Positions 33,203-42,903 are shown, counted from the first letter of the stretch. The stretch: 64,000 bases of DNA from Mesodorylaimus sp. YZB2_4 (GCA_030248295.1 JASANH010000719.1:124001-188000), one strand, 5' to 3'. The notes: generated from the letters alone by a model not told the origin. Program-made: numbers and translations.

Positions 33203-36200
33203 ATGGAATTCCAGGGGGATGACGAATTGTATTTCGACGCCCCGCCGGAAAGCGATGAGGAAATTGACGAGGCCACGACGACTTCCGACGACATTGAGAT
33301 CGGTCAGGGAGACACGGTCGTCTCTGCGACAAATTCCTCCAACAGTCTGCTCGGAGTAGTTCATCGCGCAGTGTCCAATCAAGGCCGCAAATCGAGGACG
33401 GGCCGCGACGACGGAGTAAAATTTTTCGACGAATCTCAGAAAACCGTCTACGTGGCTGCGTTAATTAAAAAATTGGCCTCGCTCGACCATTTCAAGCAGC
33501 CCGAACTCAGCTCGCCCCTGTGGCGAGCCGCGGCCTATTTGTGCTCGTTGGACCACCAACCCGAGTCCGCTTTGACCGCGGCCTTCGTTCAGGGCGGAGG
33601 AATCGCATTGGCCGAACGTGCCTTGCACGAATTTGTCGTTTTGACTGGACACGATGGCCGAGAATCCAATTTGAGAATTATCTCTGAAATATTCCGTTGC
33701 TTGGTTCCCGTTTCTGCGTCCTCTCTCAATTTTGATCCGAAATCGTTTTCGGACATTCTGGGGTCGTTGATTGATCTGAATCAGTGGACGTTGGTCAAAC
33801 CGACTGAATTCGGCTCGATCGAGGTAAGACTGTCCAGTTGTCATTCAGTCAGAGTGTATAGAATCGCCCTTTTTTCACTCCAGACATCGATCGCCTGCAG
33901 TGAACGAGGTCCAGTGAAAGTCAAATTGGATTCGGTGCCCGCGAAGCAACTGTCGCTGCTCTTTCCTTGCCGTCTTTTGCCGACAGGGGCCACCGACTTT
34001 GATGCCTTCTCCATCGAATTTGCGGGAGAAGCAGCCCAGAGCGAGGCCGTCTGGAAGCTGAAACCGCGTCCTGGCCGTCCAGTCGAGTCGAGCACGATCA
34101 ATCTGATTTCGTCCCTGAATGCCGTCACTTTTTTGGCGTCCGGCCAGTCGCAGTCGTCGATTCTGGAAAATGTCAAACTGACCCTCGATCAGATGATCAA
34201 GGACGATATCGATCTCGAATCCCCCATATCGAAGCCCACCCTCGGATCTCTCTGTTTGATTCGAGACGAGGTCGCGTGCCAGTTTTTTCGTGCCCTAATC
34301 GTCTCGTTGCAAATGGGCGAATCGCGGGCGACCGTGTTCGCCATCGATCACGGATTTATCAAAGTGGTCCCCGCCAGTTCGTTGTTGAAAATGCCCGAAG
34401 ACTTGAAACTAGTGAAACCCGCAGTTTTCTTTTGTTTTCTGCGAGGTGAGTGCGTGAAGTTCAAAAAATTCAAAGCTTATTCGTCAGATTGGCAGTCTTT
34501 TCTTTTTTTTCAGACGCAGTTCCAGCTCCCGACTCGGATGCACTCGAGCAAGTTCTGAAATTCGTTCACAATTTGTCTTGTCGTCGGGTCAGCAGTAAGT
34601 TTTCGCATTTTTTCCCCGCCTGTACTTTTTTGATCCTTTTTCTTCTTTTGAAGCAGCGCATTCGCTGTCGAAACGGAATCTGATCGAAGCCTTGCTGCTG
34701 ATTCTGCGACTCACTGGTCGAGGCTCGATCGTCGAACTGAGCTTGAAGATTTTGACGAACCTGGCCTCGCTGAACGGGGATCAAAGTTTGATTTCGGAGT
34801 GCGACGGATTGGAACAAGTTTTTTGTGAGTTGCCCTTCTCGTTCGTATTGTCCCTTTTTTGAATCATTATCTTTTAGTGTTGGCGGCCGAGTTGTGCGAG
34901 ACTGAGCAAGACTCGGCGTTGCTGCAGTGCGTGTTGGAGTGTCTGACCAATTTGGTGGAATCGAATCGGAGGGCGAGGCGGAAGTTGGTCGAAATGAAGG
35001 GTGAGTTTTGAAAGTGCAGAGTTTAATTCAATCGGCAAAATTGGAATTCTAGGGGCCATTCTGCCCAACTATATTCTGTCGCACCATGGCGGGGAGAGTG
35101 GAGTGTACAAGGCCGCCACGAATTTGTCCCGCGCCCTGTTTTCGAACAGTGTCGCCTCGGAGGAATGGCGAGAGAAGCTGAATTTGTGGTTAGTAAGAGT
35201 CGATTAATTTTTCAGCACTTTTTCTACAAATTTACTTTTTTCAGGAACGGGAGGGCTCGTGGCAGGAACCCGTGCTCGGCTTTGAACAGATCACTGATGG
35301 ACGCGCTGAAAGGGAAAGGCGGCCAGGCGGGATTCGACGCTTTTTTCACTCCAGTAATAATGGAACTGGTGAGTTGAGGGGTGTGTGCCAAATGTCCGAT
35401 ATTGGCTGATGTTTGGTTTCAGGCAACACAGACGGGGAAGACGGTGGATAAGTTAAAACCGAGTAAGTATCGACCATTTCTCCACAAATTTTCTTACAAG
35501 TTGTGTGTTTCAGGTGCGGAAGTTTATGAAAGCCTTTGCCGTGTCTCTGTGCCACTGACTGGAGGTCGGTGCTACACTCTGGGGGAGCAGGCCGAGTTGG
35601 GGGCTCATGGCCACTGGGACGTGGTGCGCGATATTGGGGACCTGCACGACCTGAGGACCCGATTCGTGCAAGAATTGTTTTGCGCCGCGTTGAACAGTCG
35701 ACAGCGACTGACCGTCTACTTGGGCTTGGAGGAGGGCGGTCGTGTTCGGGGCCTTCGAGTCAGCCAGTCTGAAATGGACGAATTTCGCATCGGCATCGAC
35801 TGGGCGCTGTCGCGAGCTTTTCGGCCATTTCTGGAGCCGACCATGTACAATGTCGAATTTGTGCCTGTGTGCGTGGGCGAAGTGGAGCCAGTGCGCATTC
35901 CGAATCTTTTCGTGGTGGAGTTGCAGATTCGCCACATTGCCACCCAGGTGGGTAAGGGGCTGCGAGAAATGTCTTTCAGCTGCTTCTGTTTTTCTGACAA
36001 GGGGTGCTCTTGGTGGTCGACCCTTGTCCGAGTGTGTGAGCTGACCAGCTCCATAGTGGCTCCTCTAAATTTCTTTTCAGGCCTACCAACTGGAGAAGGA
36101 CGGTTCGATTTACTTGCGGGTCAATGTCGAGGTGGTGCAGCTGAGTTTGCAAGAAGCTGGCGAATATTTCGCTCATGAATTGGATTTGAAGAAAAAGACG

Positions 36201-36260
36201 AATTTGCTGCGTATTCGTCGACAAATTGTCGTTTTGAAGGCGTTGATGAAAAATATTTGA
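33203..36260 (+). CDS. Tudor - armadillo-like - Schlafen/AlbA_2-like protein
   Basis: Ten exons: 33203-33823, 33884-34445, 34514-34594, 34657-34824, 34878-35000, 35053-35188, 35245-35368, 35423-35462, 35514-35947, 36081-36260; 2469 nt, 822 residues, all junctions in frame. Residues 1-60 are acidic and low-complexity. About 80-200 is helical and ARM-like. About 327-394 matches a Tudor domain (GSLCLIRDE..., ATVFAIDHGFIKVVPAS, then LKMPEDL). About 400-600 is ARM/HEAT-like (LSLKILTNLASLNG, VLECLTNLVES). From about 619 to the end resembles the Schlafen AlbA_2 fold: a GEQAEL glutamate pair, LTVYLGLEEGGRVRGL, and VEFVPV. Tudor domains read methylated arginines, and Schlafen-like nucleases process RNA, including nematode piRNA precursors, so a germline small-RNA role is an inference. 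Intron 1 (60 nt) is in frame and stop-free. Intron 3 ends AAGCAG (NAGNAG). Confidence 0.8.
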
Positions 36261-36327
36261 AAACAGCATTCGTTTTTTGAAAAGATGATTTTTGTTGAGT
36301 TGAGTTTTAATTTTTGGTTCGTTCTCG

Positions 36328-36333
36328 AATAAA
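36328..36333 (+). terminator. Poly(A) signal of the Tudor/Schlafen gene
   Basis: AATAAA 68 nt after the stop codon. It lies 99 nt before the candidate trans-splice acceptor of the next gene, the spacing seen within nematode operons. Confidence 0.75.
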
Positions 36334-36421
36334 AGGCTGTCCTTGTGTCTTTTGTGGTTGCTGTGGGTTTGGCACCCTTTTACTGGCCGTGTCGTCTGTT
36401 TTTCCTTCCCCGACCTGTCCT

Positions 36422-36432
36422 CCCCTTTTCAG
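36422..36432 (+). promoter_or_regulatory. Candidate trans-splice acceptor of the RabGGTase gene
   Basis: CCCCTTTTCAG followed by 24 nt of 5' UTR and the ATG at 36457. There is no in-frame exon upstream and no obvious promoter in the short gap after the preceding AATAAA. Confidence 0.6.
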
Positions 36433-36456
36433 AGTCGTTCGCCTGCTGTCGGCTCG

Positions 36457-38120
36457 ATGGTAAGTTTGCGGGTAGTGGGTGTCGTGGCTGCCACGGGCGT
36501 GTGTTTCAGAGCATTCCAATCATGTTGGCCCTGAAGGACGTGATCGTCAAGGAGTCGGCGCCCAGGTCGCTGCTGTTGGAGAAGCACGCCAGTTTCATTC
36601 AGTCCTACGAGTCGAAGAAGAACGACTACGTGAGTGAGGGAGTGGCCGACTGCGTCTTCCCCCTCTGAGGCCCTACCTGAGGGATGGGTGCATTGCCTGC
36701 TGGGTTGTGAGAGTTGGGCTCCCAAGAGTGCGCTGTAGTTTCCTGTCCCTGCATCCCAGGACCACATGCGGACTGTTGCAGGAGTACGTCATGTCGGAGT
36801 ATCTGCGCATGAGTGGCGTGTACTGGTGTCTGACGGCCATGGACATCATGCACGAGTCGGCTCGGCTGTGTCGGTCGGACATTGTGGACTTTGTGAGCAA
36901 GTGCTACGACGAGAAGAGTGGCGGGTTCGGGGCCAGTGTCGGATACGATCCCCACCTGTTGCACACTCTGAGTGCTGTTCAGGTGAGGACGGTTGAGGAG
37001 GATGGGACACCCAATGGCCACCTATTAGTTTGCGCGGTGGATTGCCCATTCACACAAAACTAGTTTGTGCATCTGTATCATCCAAGACCCCAGTGTATGT
37101 CTGTCCTTTCCGGGTGTAGGTGTAGCTGGAATTTCGTTGCCTTGCATTTGCCTCCCTGTTTGCAGATCCTCACTCTGTTTGGGGCGACGGAACTGGTGGA
37201 CAAGGACAAGGTGGTCCAGTATGTTGTCAATTTGCAGAGGGACGATGGCAGTTTCGCTGGCGACCAGTGGGGTATTCTGACTGCGTCCAGTGCCTGACCG
37301 CGTGCTCAGCCTCTTTTTCAGGCGAAATCGACACGCGATTCTCGTTTTGTGCTGTGGCCACGTTAGCTCTGCTGGTAAGGGTGTACGTTGTGCACCTAGG
37401 TCGTATCTGTTTCCCCGCCCTGTCCGTGTTTGTCAGGGTCGCCTGGAGGCCATCGACATTGACAAGACGGTCGACTTCGTCCTGAAATGCCGAAACTTCG
37501 ATGGCGGGTTCGGCACGCGGCCGGGCTCGGAATCGCACGCTGGTCAAATCTACTGCTGCCTGGGCGTGCTGTCCATCACTGGCGACCTGCACAGGATCGA
37601 TGCCGATCAGCTGGGCTGGTGGTTGTGCGAACGGCAGTGCGTGTCAGGCGGACTGAATGGCAAGACTGGACTGTCCCAGCTTGGTGCCTCGCTCGATTGT
37701 TGTTGATGTTTCAGGCCGACCCGAGAAGCTGCCCGATGTGTGCTATTCGTGGTGGGTGCTGGCCTCGTTGGCCATCATCGGCAGACTGCACTGGGTGGAC
37801 AAGGTAGCTCGGCTGTTGCCTGACGTTGACTCCTTTGCTCATGGTGCTGTTTTAGGCTGCCCTGACTCGTTTCATCTTTGCCTGCCAGGACGACGAAACT
37901 GGAGGATTCGCCGATCGCCCCGACGACATGGTAAGTGGTGTTGAGGCTGTTGTAGGGCGTGTTGTGACGAACCTATTTGCAGCCTGATCCGTTCCACACA
38001 GTCTTTGGCCTGGCTGGATTGTCGCTTGTCGGGGAGAAGAGACTCAAGACTGTGAATCCTGTGTTTTGCATGCCTGCAGACTGTTTGCAACCGTTGGGCA
38101 TCAGAGTGCAACTCTTGTGA
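36457..38120 (+). CDS. RABGGTB: Rab geranylgeranyltransferase beta subunit
   Basis: Nine exons: 36457-36459, 36510-36629, 36782-36982, 37166-37271, 37322-37374, 37437-37659, 37715-37803, 37856-37930, 37983-38120; 1008 nt, 335 residues (human 331). The chain follows the vertebrate enzyme throughout: [22 protein letters not shown], the prenyltransferase repeats with [38 protein letters not shown] (His-zinc region), [12 protein letters not shown], and NPVFCMP at the end. The GGTase-II beta subunit binds Zn and geranylgeranyl diphosphate and prenylates Rab C-termini with the alpha subunit and REP. The first exon is only an ATG codon; M at 36522 is an alternative start. Intron 6 starts GCAAGA, giving a GC-AG intron. 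It lies 196 bp downstream of the Tudor/Schlafen stop. Confidence 0.96.
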
Positions 38121-38264
38121 ACATGCGTTACCAGTTTTTGACTTTTACGAGTTGCGAAGTGTGGACACAAGGACTCTCTCTCATAGGAGCCCAGAAATTC
38201 GAGTCTAGCTAGTTATACTTATGTGTTAGACCTGTCGTGTGGGCCAAGCGCCTCCAGGGACTTA

Positions 38265-38534
38265 CGAGGGGAGTTCAAAAAGTTCTTGCAACTAGCATAT
38301 AAATGACAACAAACCACGCCAATACTCAACACTTTCTGGCATAACCCCTTGCCAACTTATAACATTTATCCCATCTTTCTCAAAGTTCTTCCCTTACGCA
38401 ATGCCAATAACTTTTCAAGTGGCCATCCAGCCAATTGATTGCAACTCATTCTCATCAACGAATCTCTTCCCCTTCACAGCTGGTTTTAAATCTTGGAGCA
38501 CCTTGAAGTTTCAGAACTTTTTGAACTCCCCCCG
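38265..38534. mobile_element. Mariner-type MITE, 270 bp
   Basis: The ends CGAGGGGAGTTCAAAAAGTT and AACTTTTTGAACTCCCCCCG are inverted repeats and are flanked by TA dinucleotides (38263-38264 and 38535-38536), the Tc1/mariner target duplication. No transposase. The ends match the shorter element at 60154-60241. Confidence 0.85.
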
Positions 38535-38544
38535 TATCTGAGTG

Positions 38545-38634
38545 CCCAGGCCGCGGCCTACTGTAGAGCGGTAGGCGTCTGCCCCGCACGCTGGGTGCGC
38601 AGTTTTACAGGGAGAATTCGACTCCCGCCTGGGT
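38545..38634 (+). tRNA. tRNA-like sequence, anticodon uncertain
   Basis: CCCAGGC pairs perfectly with GCCTGGG to make a 7-bp acceptor stem. GTAGAGCGGTAGGC looks like the A-box/D-arm region and GGGAG/CTCCC a T-stem around TTCGA. The presumed anticodon loop (CTGCCCC) would give GCC (Gly), but stem pairing is imperfect. At 90 nt it is too long for a standard glycine tRNA, and the T-loop is shifted by two bases. It may be a variable-arm tRNA, a pseudogene or a SINE head. Confidence 0.4.
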
Positions 38635-38983
38635 AAAAAATGATTGTCAAAACTATGTTTTCCTTAGCCCCGAGTGCGCTGTATAGTGCTTGGCTATACA
38701 ATATATACAGTAAAGTATGACATGAGAGCAAGATTGAGATGATTGAGATTGAGATTGAGCAACAATGTCCGATGTGGTTCGCAGGCATCGGTAGAGTCCC
38801 TGATCTGAACTGCTCTGTGAGCACTTCGGGTTCAGTTCCGCGACCGTTCCCTGATTGTGAGTTGAGACATTACGGTCCTTGTGACGCGTTGATAGTACAC
38901 TCAACATGAGGTGTCGTGGACTCAATGTCAGTAGGATTGTTCAAGTGACTCTTTAACCGTCCCCTGGTCAGCCATAGCCAGTC

Positions 38984-41900
38984 CTAGGCTGACATGACAA
39001 AGTGGCTTTTATAAACCTTTTCGATCGACTTCGGATCGCACTCGTCGGACAACGACTGTTGAGTTACGTCAACAACGCATGAAACCATGCTATAAAGTTG
39101 CAGACATCAACAGACTCTAACTTTTTATCCTCCCCCTCCGCACAGAGAATTGTTTTTCAGACGATCTACATACTGTATTAGCATACCTGCATAGTATCGC
39201 TGGATTGTCTAGGTCAACGAAATCTCGAGAAAGAAATTCGCCTTCTGGTTTGCTACCTTGACTAGCATTGGCTCTCTTACCGTCTGGAGAGCAAAAGTTC
39301 CAGGCAAAGTCTAGATTCCTGGGTAAGTTGAACACCAAGCAGGGAAGAACAAGCATGATTTCTAAGATGAATTTATGTTAGCGACACGCCAGGCTAGGAA
39401 GCAAGCAGTACCTTTCACGTGCTGGCTGGCGTAGTCCAAAGCCTCGAAACTTTTTTCCACAATATCTTTGAGTTCTCCATCAGGACATTGACTCGAGCAT
39501 GCTTCCCATTTGCGATAATTAATGACGGTAGGTCCGAAAATTGCAGTGATCATTGCAAGCAGATCGTCTGTTTGCTTGAGATATGGGCAAATTTCCACGG
39601 TCTCCTCAAAGAAGCTTTGCAAGCACGAGTATGAACATTTGTAACTTTCTTCCTCCGTGTCCTCACTGCTCGAGCTTGCGGTGATGTCAAGCAGGGGAAG
39701 CAATAATTCTTGACACTGATAAGTATCGCTAAAGCTTGTCAAGCTTCTGAAATGGGAAAAATTGTTGCTTGTTCCCTGGCTAAAAGGATGGAAGGTTTAA
39801 CAAGTGCGTGATAAGTCCATGATCTGCAAGCTTTAAATGGTCTTCGTCACCCAGCATGATTAATCTATTCAATGATCTTCAGCTATTCAAGGCTATGCTG
39901 AGCATACATATATAACCTGTTCCCTTTGGGAATATACACGCCGGCCGCGTTGCCGCATAGTGCCACGTGTACATTCCCAAAGAAAACAGATGTAACCCTC
40001 TGCCGGTGTCCCGTCATAATGCGTCCTCATCATAAAGCGTCCGGCCGGACTCATTATGACGTCATAATGAGTCCGGCCGGACATCCCGGACGCCTGTGTG
40101 ACGCCTGGATGCGTCACACATCCCGAAAACTTGGCTTTACGTGCGACAGCACACGACGAAACTCAAGCCGAAAAATCGATCCGCCATCAATGCCCCACCT
40201 CAACCGACGACCGAGATCAAAGGCGATGGCAACTGTCTGTTCCGAACCTTGAGTCATGTTATTACTAATTCCGAGGAACATCATTTGGCTCTTCGCAAAT
40301 TGATCTGCGATGAAATCAGCCAGAACGAAAGCCGATACCTGCAACAGCCCGCCGAGGACTACTTCCAAAAGACAAAGATGCGAGAGAATCACTCGTGGGG
40401 CTCAGATGTCGAGTTGCAAGTTGCTGCGGATCTATTGGAGACCGAAATTTGGTGTTACGGTCCACAGGTCAGTGGGTTTGCTTGGGTCCAGTTCAAGCAG
40501 AAGATTCGTTCGTCCGATGAAGCGATTTTTATTGTCAATCGTTCGCATCATTTCGCGCCTTTGTATAAATGGTGACTTTTGCTTTGTTTTAATGATATAT
40601 GATGTTACGACAGTACGGAAGAGTCCTCCGCCGACATGAAGCGATTTTTATTGTCAATCGTTTGCATTATTTCGTGCCTTTGTATTCATGGTGACTTTTG
40701 CTTTGTTTTGATGATATATGGTATGATATATGATGTTACGACAGTACATTCTACATTTGGATCGACTTAGTTGCTTTTGAGCCACCCGGACGCATTATGA
40801 CATCCTCGGACTCATTATGACGTCATAATGAGTCCGGCCGGACGCATTATGATGGCGGACGCATTATGTCATGACACCGGCAGGCCATGGCGAGTGATAG
40901 AGAGTAATCGAAACTCCCCCCCTGGCTGGGAGACGTCAACCTCTCCGGTTGATGCTTCTTGGACAGGTATAGTCGCGAGACTTGCCTTCATCCAGTCGGA
41001 GTTTTTGTCCCGCTGACTTCGGTCGGCCGCACAATCTCCTACGCCTACCGGCATGGTCGCACAGATAATTGTACATAAATCATTAGTTTTACACCCTCAA
41101 TAATTGGGCCCCTCGCTTATAAGAAGGCACAGGTTGTTCGGAACTCATCAGTATAATCGTCCTTGTCTTTATATCTGTCTACAGTAGGTATCCCTGTCTG
41201 TATGGATCTGTGTGGGTTGTGGTCTGAATAATAACCATTGCAGAAGAAATCACTTAACCCTGCCAAAAAGTCAAGTCACCTCGCTGCCAAAAAGCTGAAG
41301 GCTTCTGCGTGGATTCTAACTTACCAAAATCCATGCACAATCTTTCTGATCATAAAGAAGCAATGAGCGAGTGTTATCTGTGTCAGCAGACCGTACTAAC
41401 GATATGCAATAAAAAACCTTTGATGTCATCAACTGGGGCCCCACTCTCGTTACTTCTCTGGTTTGGAATGGGACCATTATCCGCAATGTCACCCCTTGTG
41501 CACGCCACTTGGGTTCATCTCCGCCCCGCCAGAGGCGGAAAATCTTGCACCGCAAAAACACAAAATTGTATTAACTGACATGCATGGCTGGGATTGTGCG
41601 ATGCTTGGATCGTAGGATGCTCGAGCCCCCCCTCCTCGCGCCCCCTGCAGTTGGTAGGCGTTGGTCTCGCATTGCTTGGGGCAGCAACCCTGACTGGGAG
41701 GCCGCAGTTCTGTTCCAGCTAAAGACGGTAGTTAGCAAGATGCAGATGGGAAATTGCAGTAAGTTTTCACATAAATTTTAACTTTGTGGACATTATTGGC
41801 TTCCTGCTTGGCCCCATTTACTTATAAGAGCTGGGAGCTAGGACCCAGGGGTCAGGGGCTATAAGCGAGAGGCACAAGCAAAGGTTTCTTGGCTGTGAAA

Positions 41901-41984
41901 CATGCGAACAGTGACTTACGGCTTGATGGCGACGTGCGGCAAGGCGAAGGCAGTGGAAAAAATTGAAAACAGGACAAATATCAT
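38984..41984 (-). CDS. Secreted cysteine-rich protein C, C-terminally truncated paralog
   Basis: Four exons on the minus strand: 41920-41984, 39412-39746, 39187-39310, 38984-39089; 630 nt, 209 residues. Exon 1 encodes a signal peptide (MIFVLFSIFSTAFA) and ends in phase 2. Exon 2 has the paired motifs YKCSYSC and EACSSQC and is the same length as in gene D (335 nt). Intron 1 is 2173 nt against 609 in D because an OTU-bearing element and a hairpin sit in it. Exon 4 reads only 35 codons: after DPKSIEK the frame enters sequence that in D lies beyond the stop codon, so about 180 bp, including the conserved C-terminal block and its last cysteine, are deleted relative to D. The exon 4 acceptor is TATAG, not the GCAG of D. 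All frames close, so a shortened protein may be made, or this is an incipient pseudogene. Confidence 0.7.
39917..39989. repeat. Hairpin MITE, copy 1 (73 bp)
   Basis: CTGTTCCCTTTGGGAATATACACG at the left pairs with CGTGTACATTCCCAAAGAAAACAG at the right. The same family occurs at 52128-52199. It lies in intron 1 of gene C, 10 bp from the OTU element. Confidence 0.75.
40141..40575 (+). CDS. OTU-domain cysteine protease
   Basis: A 144-residue intronless frame. GDGNCLFRTLS places the catalytic Asp29 and Cys32. WGSDVELQVAADLLE is the conserved central OTU helix region, and NRSHHFAPLY supplies the catalytic His near 136-137 with the preceding Asn. The OTU fold thus covers about residues 24-144, close to the minimal length of such deubiquitinases. 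It should cleave ubiquitin chains or ubiquitin-like tags; the substrate is unknown. It sits inside the 884-bp TIR element and opposite in strand to gene C. The frame is undamaged, suggesting recent selection or insertion. The start could be 40141 or another nearby codon, as the first 20 residues are not conserved family sequence. OTU domains are known as passengers in several transposable elements. Confidence 0.85.
   Translation: MRQHTTKLKPKNRSAINAPPQPTTEIKGDGNCLFRTLSHVITNSEEHHLALRKLICDEISQNESRYLQQPAEDYFQKTKMRENHSWGSDVELQVAADLLETEIWCYGPQVSGFAWVQFKQKIRSSDEAIFIVNRSHHFAPLYKW
40528..40746 (+). repeat. Tandem duplication of the OTU gene 3' end
   Basis: The last 50 bp of the OTU coding region plus about 60 bp of 3' flank (from GAAGCGATTTTTATTGTCAATCG at about 40518 to GATGTTACGACAGTAC at about 40617) recur at about 40640-40746 with a few substitutions and a small internal insertion. 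The second copy encodes a degraded C-terminus and is not part of the frame. Confidence 0.8.
41630..41710 (+). repeat. tRNA-derived SINE fragment
   Basis: Contains GCAGTTGGTAGGCGTTGGTCTCGCATTGCTTGGGGC, resembling the head of the SINE on the minus strand at 46735-47060 (GGCGCAGTTTGGCATTCCGTATTGCTTGGGGC). It lies in intron 1 of gene C. Confidence 0.4.
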
Positions 41985-42010
41985 TTTCGTGATCAGTTGA
42001 GAATAGTCGC

Positions 42011-42045
42011 AGACTGAAATAAGTTTAAAGCACGCCAGATTTATA
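42011..42045 (-). promoter_or_regulatory. TATA-Inr core promoter of gene C
   Basis: On the minus strand TATAAAT (42045-42039) is followed about 28 nt later by TCAGTCT (42017-42011), an initiator match. The ATG follows about 30 nt downstream. The same arrangement is conserved in gene D. Confidence 0.65.
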
Positions 42046-42059
42046 ACATCAAATCCATC

Positions 42060-42903
42060 AAAACTGTGATGATCCAATCTAAATTCTGACGCAAATTGAA
42101 TTTTTACAGAGACTGGTGATTAGGAAAACGTATCAGTTTTCAAGAATGCTGTTTTTTGAAAGGATGCAGAAATGGGTTTTTGTTGACTCCAAAAAAACTC
42201 CCGTGGTCATTGTGCCAAGATCTCGATGACATTCTTATTCCCCAATTGCTACTTGGCCAATTTTGAGCGAAACTGGGAACTGGAAAATTGTAATCTTACA
42301 CTGTGCTATGATTCATCCGCTATCTGCGCGGCGCCAGATTTGGTCTGGATGGGAGCTTGGGACCCGAATTTTGCCATCTCCGTTTCCATGCTTATTAATT
42401 CGATGATTAAAGCCATAGTAGCACGGGGTAACCATGGAGAAAGTGAGATTGCTGTGATATGTGCCTAGTTCCCATGGAAGATAAGGTTGGCGTACTCCAT
42501 TTTGCTCAGATCCGTATCCCCGTTTATAAAAAGTGACACTCGAATATTTAGAGAAAGTTTAATTTTAATAATCGCGCGTTTTTGACTGGTTGGCGCAGGA
42601 TAGCAGATTACTGTAACCGCAACTATACTTATTCAGTGGAATTGGTAAAAATGGTGCGAGCGCGAGCCGTAGGCTAAGCTAGCCGACTGTATACCCCATC
42701 AGCTTTTGAATTTCTTATGTGAAGGATCTGATATAATACGTTTTGTGCCTTCTACTGCTTGCTAGGCTTGATCAGCCACCACAATAACCAAAGCCAATGT
42801 GTGCAGATGATATTTTATGATGAAGTGGCTTATGTAAACCTTTTCCAACGATAGCCAATGCGACATAGAGAAGCGGGTCATCCTTATCAATCACATGCCC
42901 TTA
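42060..42903. other. Spacer between genes C and D
   Basis: Sequence up to about 42320 is homologous to the upstream flank of gene D (44480-44720), so the tandem duplication included at least 300 bp of 5' flank. The right part, around 42820-42850, is the 3' flank of D that matches sequence fused into the last exon of C. No other gene is supported. Confidence 0.65.

Larger units (their letters stand above)
38121..38983. other. Spacer with MITE and tRNA-like sequence
   Basis: The region holds a mariner-type MITE at 38265-38534, immediately followed by a tRNA-like sequence at 38545-38634. The rest is without recognisable features, and its right part is the 3' flank of gene C on the minus strand. 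Confidence 0.6.
40000..40883 (+). mobile_element. TIR element carrying an OTU protease gene, 884 bp
   Basis: The left end CTGCCGGTGTC...ATAATGCGTCC is the inverted counterpart of the right end GGACGCATTATG...GACACCGGCAG. Subterminal copies of GACTCATTATGACGTCATAATGAGTC occur on both sides, the left one within a 42-bp perfect palindrome (40040-40081) flanked by CCGGCCGG. The only coding content is the OTU frame. A clear target duplication is not visible. The superfamily is unknown. It lies in intron 1 of gene C and is absent from intron 1 of gene D, so it was inserted after, or lost from one copy since, the C/D duplication. Confidence 0.7.

Noticed and set aside
33461..33844. 127-residue antisense frame in the Tudor/Schlafen gene
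   Set aside because: It is opposite a well-supported coding exon and has no motif; a codon-bias shadow.
35189..35214. Alternative 26-nt intron ending TTTTCAG at 35214
   Set aside because: Too short to be spliced; the acceptor at 35244 gives a normal length and keeps the frame.
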